64,000 bases of DNA, taken from Bdellovibrionia bacterium. GTDB lineage: Bacteria; Bdellovibrionota; Bdellovibrionia; Bdellovibrionales; JAGQZY01. Below the pieces are notes generated by a model. The model saw only the letters and a list, made by a program, of their open reading frames with translations, was not told the origin of the DNA and searched no databases. The stretch spans positions 1 to 64,000 of the forward strand of contig JAUICP010000009.1 in assembly GCA_030427805.1 (NCBI GenBank), read 5' to 3'. The position numbers were made by a program, and so were the translations under genes. Shown piece after piece: positions 42,584 through 50,706 of the stretch; the first letter of the stretch is position 1; each line of letters starts with the position of its first letter.

Positions 42584-43243
42584 CTAGAGTTCTTCGAACT
42601 TGAAGTTATCGAGGTAGAGGAAGTTAAAAGTGTTATAGGAGTAGAAGGTGACGTTAAGGCCGACTTGCCCACTGGGAGGATTTGATTTCGGTCTCAGGAA
42701 AATTTCAAAGCTTTCCCAATCCGTATTATCAATAACAGTTTCTCTACTCAGTTTTCTCCCGAATTTGTCAAAATAGTCGAAATTGTCGTCGACTAACAAA
42801 AGATGATCTTCGGCCGTGTCCGATGTGCTCGCAAAACTAATTTTGGCGTCAAAGCTAAGGCGATAATTTTTTCTACTATTAAGGTAAACAACGTGGACTC
42901 CGCCATTATCACTTTGATAACCCTTCAGTCTAAATCTAGAATTAGCCTGTCGGATTCCCTTTGATCCATTGTTACCAGCCTCTGGACTCACCTCAAAGAC
43001 CCCATTCCTGTAATAGTAAAAAGCGGCTTCTTCTCCAATAATATGTTCAGCATCACTGGTACTGTCCAAAATGCCATCCAAGTCTTCTTCAAAAATAATC
43101 CTTCGGTTCCCTTCGACCTCGGAAAATCCGTCGGACCCTGAATTGATAATATTTTCATCGCTTTCAGCACAGTTCTGAAAAATTAAGAGGGTAGGAAGTA
43201 TTGAAAAGATGAGTATCGCCCCATTTATTTTTTGAAATGACAT
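42584..43243 (-). CDS. Lipoprotein with carbohydrate-binding-like beta domain
   Basis: The ATG at 43243 is chosen because GGGGGG lies 7 nt upstream, giving 219 residues. The signal ends in an unusual lipobox, LIFQNC. The mature part ends in a jelly-roll-like pattern: KNYRLSFDAKISFASTSD, WESFEIFLRPKSNPPSGQV, FNFLYLDNFKFEEL, as in CBM4/9-type binding modules. It may bind a glycan at the cell surface. The call is from strand pattern only. Confidence 0.6.
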   Translation of the reverse strand: MSFQKINGAILIFSILPTLLIFQNCAESDENIINSGSDGFSEVEGNRRIIFEEDLDGILDSTSDAEHIIGEEAAFYYYRNGVFEVSPEAGNNGSKGIRQANSRFRLKGYQSDNGGVHVVYLNSRKNYRLSFDAKISFASTSDTAEDHLLLVDDNFDYFDKFGRKLSRETVIDNTDWESFEIFLRPKSNPPSGQVGLNVTFYSYNTFNFLYLDNFKFEEL

Positions 43244-43612
43244 TGCCGTTCCCCCCGAACTTCTTTTAAAAATTGCAAAAACGACTCCATCTAGTTTTTT
43301 ATTAGTCATATATAAGACAGTAATTTGTTTTGTAGGATTAGTTGGGCGTGCAGATACTTGGTAGTTGATTAAAAAGTATTCGCTTTTAAAGTCGGTAAAG
43401 GCCTATTGGTTGTCTATATATATCTATTGAGAATGAAAGTGATTTTAATGTCACTTAATCTGTCGAAATTGAATTCTGCTGTAAAAAGAATAAACAGTCG
43501 CCTATGGTCAGCTAACAAATATGACCATGAGACAGCGAGAAGCCTGGTCTCAGCTTTGCTCTTACATGAGGGTAGTAAAATAGGTGTGGTTAAGACCGCG
43601 GGGGGTCTTAAC
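43244..43612. other. Intergenic region between divergent lipoprotein genes
   Basis: These 369 bp separate two divergent genes. The stretch is AT-rich, with a TATATATATC run near 43420. An open frame that enters the cytochrome gene from 43406 has no ribosome-binding site and no signal peptide, so I leave it out. Promoters must lie here, but I cannot fix them. Confidence 0.4.
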
Positions 43613-45265
43613 ATGACATTTGGACGAACACTTTTAAAGTATGCATTTTTACTCACTTCTTTATTTCTCTTAGGTGCTTGTTCACCACTTCATCAAGGTA
43701 ATAATGATTTAGCATCCTCTTCAGCCTGCGGCGGAGGCGGTATCGGTGATTTCTGGAATCCTTCAGGCGCAGGTGAAAACCCAATCTGTAATAATCCTGA
43801 CGTCGTTGATGGCCCTGGATCTGAAGAAGGGACTGAAGGTACTGAAGAAGCGGAACAGCCGCCACTGATCGTAGGCAAAGTCACATTAGATGATGTTGTT
43901 AATAAGCTGCCAAAGGCAGCCGACTCTTTTGCGATGGCCTGTCAGCTTTCTAATGGATTAGATAATCTCTTCACCCGAAACTACTGTAACGGGCAAGATC
44001 GACCGGCTAATTTAGATGAGCTTTTTAATACTTTAGATGTTCAAAATGGTCGTCTGGCAGTGACCTTAAATACTGGTGGTTTAACGGCCGAGGAAGTCAC
44101 GGCCATGACTCCGCGATTTATTTTATTCCCGCAAAATGCGGATCAAAATCCAGATGGTGCTTTTTGTGTGACTGCATACGCTCGGGGGAAGCACGGTTTT
44201 GTTGAAGCTATTTGTCGAAATGTCGGAACCGATATAGATGCTCCAAATAATTTCAGCTTCTATCTCTTTGATTACGATCTCAATTGTGAAGCCAATGACA
44301 CTTGTAATAATGGAAATTTCTTTGGTCCAACAGCCGAAACCGATTGGGCCCAGGTATCAGTCCATGAAAATACGATACTTCAAAACACTGTATTAGACTG
44401 TTCTCAGTGTCACCAGGCAGGAGGAACTGCCGCTCGAAACAACCTGCGAATGCCTGCTCGGGCTAATCCTTGGTTTGGTTGGTGTAGAAATAATAGACCG
44501 AGTGGGATAGCGGTCTTAAATATTTTAGATGATGTCCATGGCAACAATACCTATGCGACAGTGAATCCTAATAATTTCGACAATTGTGATCCCGCAGACC
44601 TTGAAGATCTTGTCATCGCTGTTGGAAATAGAAACTCTGTAGGTAATAGTACAGTCAACTCGAACAATGTTCAGGATGATAACGACAATACAACGGGTGG
44701 AACCTTCTTGCCCGATAATGCGAACGATCCCGATAACGACATTTTTAGTGATGATCTTTCAAATCGAGTGATCGGAATGATCGATGACCTCGAAAACGAC
44801 GATCTTAGCGATGGTGTGAACGAACTCTTTCCTCACAAAGGATCGATTATCGCACCTGTTGTGAATAACACGCTTGATAATTTAACAACTCAGTACAATC
44901 AATTTCTCAATGGCCAGGTCGATAACATTGACGACCCATTAACAGTAAACACTGATAACGAAAATGTTTTAAGGCAAGCTGGTAAAATGATTTACCCAGC
45001 TGGCTTAGACGGGCAAGCGCTTCTTAGAAGAGCCTGTGCTCAGTGCCATAACTCTGCTTTGAGGCAAGATATTTCGCGAGCATTATTTAATGTCGACCTA
45101 GATGAGATGGGCGCTGCTAGAAATGTGGAAATTGATAAGGCCGTTGCTCGTATCGACCTAGAGTCCGACGACGCTCGATTAATGCCACCACTTTTTCACG
45201 GTCACTTGTCAGCAGATGAAAAGCAACGATTAAAGGACTATTTGCAGAGTCAAAAAGCGCCATAA
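43613..45265 (+). CDS. Dihaem c-type cytochrome-like lipoprotein
   Basis: I start at the ATG at 43613 (GGGGGG upstream), giving 550 residues. The lipoprotein signal is LTSLFLLGACS. Two haem-binding CxxCH motifs are far apart: CSQCH (in NTVLDCSQCHQAGG) and CAQCH (in LLRRACAQCHNSALRQ). A long Asn/Asp-rich, low-complexity stretch lies between them. The C-terminus (ARLMPPLFHGHLSADEKQRLKDYLQ) is typical of a cytochrome c with a methionine ligand. It leads a three-gene block with the next cytochrome and the permease-UnbV fusion. Role in electron transfer or metal chemistry is inferred. Confidence 0.72.
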   Translation: MTFGRTLLKYAFLLTSLFLLGACSPLHQGNNDLASSSACGGGGIGDFWNPSGAGENPICNNPDVVDGPGSEEGTEGTEEAEQPPLIVGKVTLDDVVNKLPKAADSFAMACQLSNGLDNLFTRNYCNGQDRPANLDELFNTLDVQNGRLAVTLNTGGLTAEEVTAMTPRFILFPQNADQNPDGAFCVTAYARGKHGFVEAICRNVGTDIDAPNNFSFYLFDYDLNCEANDTCNNGNFFGPTAETDWAQVSVHENTILQNTVLDCSQCHQAGGTAARNNLRMPARANPWFGWCRNNRPSGIAVLNILDDVHGNNTYATVNPNNFDNCDPADLEDLVIAVGNRNSVGNSTVNSNNVQDDNDNTTGGTFLPDNANDPDNDIFSDDLSNRVIGMIDDLENDDLSDGVNELFPHKGSIIAPVVNNTLDNLTTQYNQFLNGQVDNIDDPLTVNTDNENVLRQAGKMIYPAGLDGQALLRRACAQCHNSALRQDISRALFNVDLDEMGAARNVEIDKAVARIDLESDDARLMPPLFHGHLSADEKQRLKDYLQSQKAP

Positions 45266-45320
45266 TCTTGATACAAAAAATTAATTTGGGTGTTTTGTGC
45301 ACAATTTCTGGGGGGATAAC

Positions 45321-46004
45321 TTGGCGCATTTTAGGGGTTACATTTGTTTAATGGTCTTGTCTTTTGCCCTACTGGGTTGTGACGAAGGTTTTAAGGCGAA
45401 AGGGTCCGATGAAGCTTCGGACCTATCGACCATTGATTTCAATTCAGAGTATCTTGACATTCCATTTGCAGAACTGGAAACGAAGGCCAGCGAGGTTTTG
45501 CAGACTCGCTGTGCAAGCTGCCATAGTGCCGGTGGAACTGGAGCCGCTGCCATTCCTGATATAATGGATACTAACGATCTTCTGCGCCGGGGACTCATTG
45601 TACCTAATCATCCCGTCAATTCTAAACTTTTTGTGGATGTTTGGGATGGTCGAATGCCTTCGAATGGAGAATCCCTTACCAAGGACGAACTAGAAATCAT
45701 ACAAATCTGGATTTATCGAGGGGTGCAGGAAGTACCAGATCCCATCTTATTGTCGGACGGAGTGCAAACCGTTTTCGAAGCCAATTGCCTCAGTTGTCAC
45801 AGTCTCATTGGCGGAAATGCCGGCGGGGTCAATCTTGAAAGTTATGACGAAATTATGAAGTATGTTTCTCCGACGGCTAGCCCCGACGAGTCAGTACTTT
45901 TCGATAGTGTGGTGACAGGACGAATGCCAACCACACCAACTAAATTACAGCAAAGAGATTTAGCAATCATTTATAACTGGTTATGGGCGGGGGCCAACGA
46001 ATGA
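45321..46004 (+). CDS. Dihaem cytochrome c lipoprotein
   Basis: The start is TTG at 45321 with GGGGGG 5 nt upstream, giving 227 residues and a lipobox (MVLSFALLGC). Two cytochrome domains each have CxxCH and a distal methionine context: TRCASCHSAGGTG with DGRMPSNGESL, and NCLSCHSLIGG with TGRMPTTPTKL. This is the layout of the PSCyt1-like cytochromes seen in planctomycetes and other surface systems. The stop overlaps the start of the permease fusion (ATGA). Confidence 0.82.
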   Translation: MAHFRGYICLMVLSFALLGCDEGFKAKGSDEASDLSTIDFNSEYLDIPFAELETKASEVLQTRCASCHSAGGTGAAAIPDIMDTNDLLRRGLIVPNHPVNSKLFVDVWDGRMPSNGESLTKDELEIIQIWIYRGVQEVPDPILLSDGVQTVFEANCLSCHSLIGGNAGGVNLESYDEIMKYVSPTASPDESVLFDSVVTGRMPTTPTKLQQRDLAIIYNWLWAGANE

Positions 46005-49000
46005 AAAAGTGGGATATCTTAATTCGATTTACATTAGTATTCTTTTTAGGAGCAATGGGAGCCAGTTATTTTTGGGTAGAATCAAGGTACCCTGCTCTTA
46101 ATGAAAAGGCTCTAATGGCCAACGACAACAAAGTATCTGACTTGATTACTACCTTTCCAGTATACGAGATTAAGCCGGAATACAGTTACGTCAAAAAGGT
46201 ATCGCTTTCGACTGTTAATTGGATTTACGAAAACAAAAAGGGGATGACCGCTGGAGTCTTCTTGGGTGCCATATTTTTAACCTTATTTGGATATTTTAGA
46301 ATACCTGGCTCAAGGAACCCATTTTTAAATTCATTTTATGGATTACTGTTAGGTTCTCCACTTGGGGTCTGTGTTAACTGTGCCGCTCCCATTTTTAAGG
46401 GAGTTTTAAACTCTAAGAGAGTTGAGTTAGCACTTTCGATGATGATGAGCTCACCGACGATGAATGTCGTGGTTTTAACCATGGTGTTCGCTCTCTTTCC
46501 GTTTTATATGGCGGTGACGAAAGTCATTTTTACCTTGGCCATAGTTTTACTCTGCGTCCCACTTCTCTCAAAAATGATCGGTAATAAAAAGAACTTAAAT
46601 GACTGGAAAGGGGACTCGACAGATCAATTAAGTCACGCTTTAGTGGCCCCTTCAATTATCAATGAAGAATCCCTTCGTTGGTGGTCTCCAGTGCTAGCTG
46701 GGCTTAAGGATCTTGCGAGAAACTGGTGGTACATTGTCTCACGTACGGTTCCATTGATGTTTGTTGCAGGGTTTTTAGGAGCGGTTGTTAGTCATGCACT
46801 TCCCCCAGAACTACTGCAAAAAGATATGGGACTTCAAGGTGTTTTTATATTGTCGGCGGCATCCGTGGCGCTGCCGGTGCCCGTTGCTTTCGATGTGATC
46901 CTAAGTAATGCTCTTTTTTCGGCGGGCTTGCCCCATCACTTAGCATTAATACTGTTGTGTACCCTAGGTATCACAAGTATCTATTCCTTTTTCATTGTTT
47001 GGCAAAGTGCCTCGCGAATTTGGGCTCTTTCGGTCGCGGCCGTTGTTTTTGTCGGAGCCATCGGTCTTGGAACTGGAACTAAGAGGTTTAACGAATGGTT
47101 TTATTTACAGCCAAATATAGAGGCTTACCATCATTTAAAAGTCGATCCGAACTTTCTCGAGCCAGAGTCCACGGCAATTGACCGCTATTCGGGACATCCG
47201 ATAGATCAATCGCTATTGAAGGCAGCGGAATCTCTGGACTTAGAAAGAGCCGCTGAAATAAAAAATATTACCCTTGATAAGAGGGCTTTCTTTAAGCCTG
47301 CAAAGTCCAATGAACCACTTCAGTTTACTAAAAAGGAAGGTCACGAAATTGGTCTTACCCACGGTTTTCGCTATGGAATTAGGGATTATCCAGATCCCTT
47401 TTGGCTCGGAAGAGGTACGGCCTCTGGAGATTATGATGGTGATGGGTGGCAGGACATATTGTTTGGTTCGAACACAGGCTTCTATCTTTACAAAAATATG
47501 GGTGGTGAGTTTAAGAAGCAAGAAATCGATAACCCAGTACTTAAAAAGCTTCGTGTTTACGGTGTTGCTTTTGTCGATTTTAATAATGACTCCTGGCTTG
47601 ATATTTTCTTTAGCACATATGCTCAAGGTAACTACATTCTCGTCAACAAAAATGGAAAGTATGACTACAGTGATTTGGTTAAAGTGCCCAATAATAAGGC
47701 TGTCATTACTGTAAGCCCTTCTTTTGCGGATGTAGATGGTAATGGCTATGTAGATATAGTTAACGGCAATATGGCTCTAGGAATTGTGACGGGATACTAT
47801 CGATATTCTCGTCGCCGAAATAATTCACTAACTTTTGTTAAGCCGGACTTAGAATTCAAAGAAAGAATTTTTAATGAACAATCGGGCGAGACTATGTCCT
47901 CTCTAGTTTCAGATCTCAATGGCGATAATTTGCCCGATATTTACTTTAGTAATGATTTTAGAGTCGCAGACGAAATACATTTATCCCGCCAGGGTGGGGG
48001 ATTTAAACGGGTTCTCAAAGACGATCAGTTTATTTCCTCCACTCCTTATTTTTCAATGAGTGTGGATAGTGGTGATTTAAATAATGACGGAATTACGGAT
48101 CTCATCACCACAGGTACCATTCAAATGAAAGAAGAGATTGGGAGTGAAAATATTGATGGGAAGACACCAGCTGATTATACCCAAGTTAAGTTTGGCTTAG
48201 AGCAATGTGAGGGCATCAAAGATCAAGTAGTTCGAGACAACTGTAAACTCGTTCGCCAGGCCGACTTGGCAGTCAACTTTCACCGTAAGCGAAGTCTCAG
48301 TGTTGACTCCTGTCATCAGCTTTCCAGTAAAAGAGACCGGCAAGACTGTCTTCTTTCGACGATGTGGATGATTGTCACCAGTACAAAAAAACTCCCAAAA
48401 TGTAGTGTTGAATTTAAAAACGACCCATTTATACAAGGGGTGTGTGAACTTCTTGACGAAAGACGTCGCACCTACCGCGACAAGGATTTCAAAGACTATA
48501 TAGCGCAAAAGCGAGATAGTTTTATATACCTTGGTACTGACACCGGAGGTATGATCGATTTCAACAAAAAAATGGGAGACGGAAGTTACTTCTTTCCGGG
48601 TGGTTGGACTTGGAATACCCGCATGGTGGACCTCGACAATGATGGCTGGCAAGATATCTTCGGTGCCGATGGCTCGATTCGAGGGCAAGGTTATGGCTGG
48701 AATATCTACTTAAAAAACATGCAGGGTAAAAAGTTCGAACAAAAACAGTTTTCTTCCAATTTAACTGATGACTTTAATCTATTTTCTTACGTGACTGTTG
48801 ATTTTGACAACGATGGTGATCTGGACATTATAGGTAACTCCTCATCGGGGCCGATTCAGGTTTATGAAAACCATTCCTCGAGTGCCAATAACTCTGTAAG
48901 CATTTCTTTACGCGATCAATCTGGGAATAGTTACGGTGTCGGAGCTAAAGTTTATCTTCAGTACAAAAACAATCAGACCCAAGTACAAGAAATGAAGGGT

Positions 49001-49210
49001 AGTGGCGGTTATCTTAGTTTTAATCCCTATGTTTTGCATTTTGGCCTGGGAAAAGACAAAGAAGCTCAATCTGTTAAAGTCATTTGGCGCGACGGAGAAA
49101 TCACAGAGCTGAAGGGCCCCTTTGCTGCGAATAATCATTATCGCATTTCTCGCAATAAAGAGATTCTGCCGGTCAGTCAGTTGCGCTCGCCCGCGAGTAA
49201 GACTAAGTGA
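46001..49210 (+). CDS. Permease (DUF318/ArsP-like) fused to FG-GAP/UnbV domain
   Basis: This 1069-residue protein starts at ATG 46001. Residues 1-370 form about nine membrane segments of the DUF318 permease family, with the signature GVCVNCAAPIFKG followed by SMMMSSPTMNVVVLTMV. Residues 430-1060 are extracytoplasmic, with at least seven FG-GAP/VCBS calcium-binding repeats (SGDYDGDGWQDILFG, FVDFNNDSWLDIFF, SDLNGDNLPDIYF, VDFDNDGDLDIIG). The C-terminus is an ASPIC/UnbV domain (GVGAKVYLQYKNNQ, VIWRDGEITELKGP). A cysteine-rich insert of about 100 residues interrupts the repeats. It overlaps the upstream cytochrome by 4 bp. I know of no such fusion. Confidence 0.82.
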   Translation: MKKWDILIRFTLVFFLGAMGASYFWVESRYPALNEKALMANDNKVSDLITTFPVYEIKPEYSYVKKVSLSTVNWIYENKKGMTAGVFLGAIFLTLFGYFRIPGSRNPFLNSFYGLLLGSPLGVCVNCAAPIFKGVLNSKRVELALSMMMSSPTMNVVVLTMVFALFPFYMAVTKVIFTLAIVLLCVPLLSKMIGNKKNLNDWKGDSTDQLSHALVAPSIINEESLRWWSPVLAGLKDLARNWWYIVSRTVPLMFVAGFLGAVVSHALPPELLQKDMGLQGVFILSAASVALPVPVAFDVILSNALFSAGLPHHLALILLCTLGITSIYSFFIVWQSASRIWALSVAAVVFVGAIGLGTGTKRFNEWFYLQPNIEAYHHLKVDPNFLEPESTAIDRYSGHPIDQSLLKAAESLDLERAAEIKNITLDKRAFFKPAKSNEPLQFTKKEGHEIGLTHGFRYGIRDYPDPFWLGRGTASGDYDGDGWQDILFGSNTGFYLYKNMGGEFKKQEIDNPVLKKLRVYGVAFVDFNNDSWLDIFFSTYAQGNYILVNKNGKYDYSDLVKVPNNKAVITVSPSFADVDGNGYVDIVNGNMALGIVTGYYRYSRRRNNSLTFVKPDLEFKERIFNEQSGETMSSLVSDLNGDNLPDIYFSNDFRVADEIHLSRQGGGFKRVLKDDQFISSTPYFSMSVDSGDLNNDGITDLITTGTIQMKEEIGSENIDGKTPADYTQVKFGLEQCEGIKDQVVRDNCKLVRQADLAVNFHRKRSLSVDSCHQLSSKRDRQDCLLSTMWMIVTSTKKLPKCSVEFKNDPFIQGVCELLDERRRTYRDKDFKDYIAQKRDSFIYLGTDTGGMIDFNKKMGDGSYFFPGGWTWNTRMVDLDNDGWQDIFGADGSIRGQGYGWNIYLKNMQGKKFEQKQFSSNLTDDFNLFSYVTVDFDNDGDLDIIGNSSSGPIQVYENHSSSANNSVSISLRDQSGNSYGVGAKVYLQYKNNQTQVQEMKGSGGYLSFNPYVLHFGLGKDKEAQSVKVIWRDGEITELKGPFAANNHYRISRNKEILPVSQLRSPASKTK

Positions 49211-49284
49211 TAAGTGCTTAGAATTACTTTGAAAATCACCATTTTTCGACTCGAGGTGTTGGCTGTTTAGATTTCTCTAGACAA

Positions 49285-49313
49285 GATAGTACTATTTATT
49301 TGATAGTACTATC
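49285..49313 (+). promoter_or_regulatory. Twin operator before the small regulator operon
   Basis: The perfect palindrome GATAGTACTATC (49302-49313) is preceded 17 bp upstream by a near copy, GATAGTACTATT (49285-49296). The pair lies just before the ribosome-binding site of the membrane-protein gene whose partner is a winged-helix regulator. It is probably the autoregulatory operator. Confidence 0.6.
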
Positions 49314-49329
49314 CAAGATGGAGGGATCA

Positions 49330-49935
49330 ATGAATCAGCAAGATGCAATTAACAAAATCCAAGAATTTCAAAATATTTTTAGTAGTAGTAATCGGGTTAT
49401 CCTGGCTCCAAAACAAATGATGGCGATCGGTATTGGTCTCTTGTTAGTGCCTGTCATCGAGGTGACAACACAGTATTGGACTTTTGGTTACGAAGTCTCT
49501 GAGGCTATAGCTTCTTGGTTACCTGCTATGAAGGGCCTTTTTTACGGATTGGTCTTTTGGGGAATTGGTCGGTTTTTTCCAGATCCAATGCGAGAAAAGG
49601 CTCACCCAATTATTAAAAAAGCCTTCGGTTTAGAGTACCCAATGGTGGCGGCGATCCTAGCAGTTGCATCTGGTCTCTCTCTAGTTGGAAGTGGCGAACT
49701 TGTGTATCCGCTTGTATTTTTGCTTTTGGGTGTGTTTTACAACTTACTTGGACGGTTTAGCAACTCAACTGTTACAACTGTGTCGTGGCTTTATATTTTG
49801 GCGAGCCCCTTCTATATGTATCTTCTCGATTTTAAAATAGATCGGTTGTGGATGTACTTCATGATATTTCAAGGGCTGACTTGCTTGGCAATCGGCTATT
49901 CTTCTATCAAGCAAAGGCAGACTGATGTCCATTGA
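49330..49935 (+). CDS. Polytopic membrane protein with adjacent regulator
   Basis: The ATG at 49330 (GGAGGG upstream) gives 201 residues. After a polar N-terminus there are about six membrane segments (for example MMAIGIGLLLVPVIEVTT, MVAAILAVASGLSLVG, LVYPLVFLLLGVFYNLLG). It resembles small membrane partners encoded with wHTH regulators. Its 3' end overlaps the regulator gene by 11 bp. Substrate or signal is unknown. Confidence 0.7.
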   Translation: MNQQDAINKIQEFQNIFSSSNRVILAPKQMMAIGIGLLLVPVIEVTTQYWTFGYEVSEAIASWLPAMKGLFYGLVFWGIGRFFPDPMREKAHPIIKKAFGLEYPMVAAILAVASGLSLVGSGELVYPLVFLLLGVFYNLLGRFSNSTVTTVSWLYILASPFYMYLLDFKIDRLWMYFMIFQGLTCLAIGYSSIKQRQTDVH

Positions 49936-50209
49936 GATTGATGATCTGATTCATCAGCCTGTAAGAACTAAGATCATGGCTTACTTAGGTAACCGTGGAG
50001 AGACCGACTTTAGTGAGCTTAAGCGAGCCCTTGAATTGAGTGATGGGCATATGAGCACCCATATTAAAAAACTCATTGAAGGCGAGTACGTAGAAATGAC
50101 AAAGGCATTTATCGATAATAAGCCAAAGACGACCTATAAGCTGTCAAAATTAGGACGCCGCCGTCTCGTAAAATACCTCGACAATCTAAAAGCTTTGATA
50201 GAAGCTTAG
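49925..50209 (+). CDS. Winged-helix transcriptional regulator
   Basis: This 94-residue protein is a compact winged helix of the ArsR/HTH_34 type: LIHQPVRTKIMAYLGNRGE, TDFSELKRALELSDGHMSTH, IKKLIEGEYVEMTKAF and the wing TTYKLSKLGRRRLVKYLDNL. It probably represses its own operon through the twin palindromes at 49285-49313. Such small regulators are often paired with a membrane protein. Confidence 0.85.
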   Translation: MSIEIDDLIHQPVRTKIMAYLGNRGETDFSELKRALELSDGHMSTHIKKLIEGEYVEMTKAFIDNKPKTTYKLSKLGRRRLVKYLDNLKALIEA

Positions 50210-50241
50210 ATAAGACTTAGGGGTATAGTTGAGGAATGGTT

Positions 50242-50589
50242 ATGAAGGATTTGATTTTTTTCTTTGTTTTAATATTCGGAGGAGCTATGGCTGAAGCGAG
50301 TCAGCACTATATTGTCTTTCACAAGAAGGGTGAAAAATGGCCCAAAGAGGGCTTAAGTTTTGATAGCCCCGTTGCGCAAGACCATGCCAAATACTTCGCT
50401 GGACTCAATAAAAAGGGAATTATTGTTCAAGGAGGTCCCTTTCCAGGAGCTTCTGGCGGGATGATGGTCTTTAAGGAAGGCGTTTCTGAAGAAGACGTTA
50501 AGAAATATGCCAGTGAAGATCCGGCGATTAAAAACGCTGTCCTTTCCTTTGAAATAAAGAAGTGGATGCGAGTTTTTTCTAACCAGTAA
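50242..50589 (+). CDS. Secreted YCII-like domain protein
   Basis: ATG at 50242 lies 6 nt after AGGA. The 115-residue product has a signal peptide (LIFFFVLIFGGAMAEA), followed by a YCII-type alpha/beta domain with YIVFHKKGEKWPKEG, DHAKYFAGLNKKGIIVQGGPF and GGMMVFKEGVSEEDVKKYASEDP. The family is usually cytoplasmic; here export is predicted. Function is unknown. Confidence 0.7.
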   Translation: MKDLIFFFVLIFGGAMAEASQHYIVFHKKGEKWPKEGLSFDSPVAQDHAKYFAGLNKKGIIVQGGPFPGASGGMMVFKEGVSEEDVKKYASEDPAIKNAVLSFEIKKWMRVFSNQ

Positions 50590-50706
50590 AATCTAATCAA
50601 GAATGGGTTCTAAAAGGTATTGAGGTTAAAGAACGGTAAGTTTAGTACCTTATTTTTTCTTAGGATTCATTCGAAATCATGCTAAGCTCTCGATCAGTGG
50701 TTTATT

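Noticed and set aside
43406-43612. N-terminal extension of the first cytochrome lipoprotein
   Set aside because: The ATG at 43613 has a good ribosome-binding site and starts a lipoprotein signal, which must be N-terminal.
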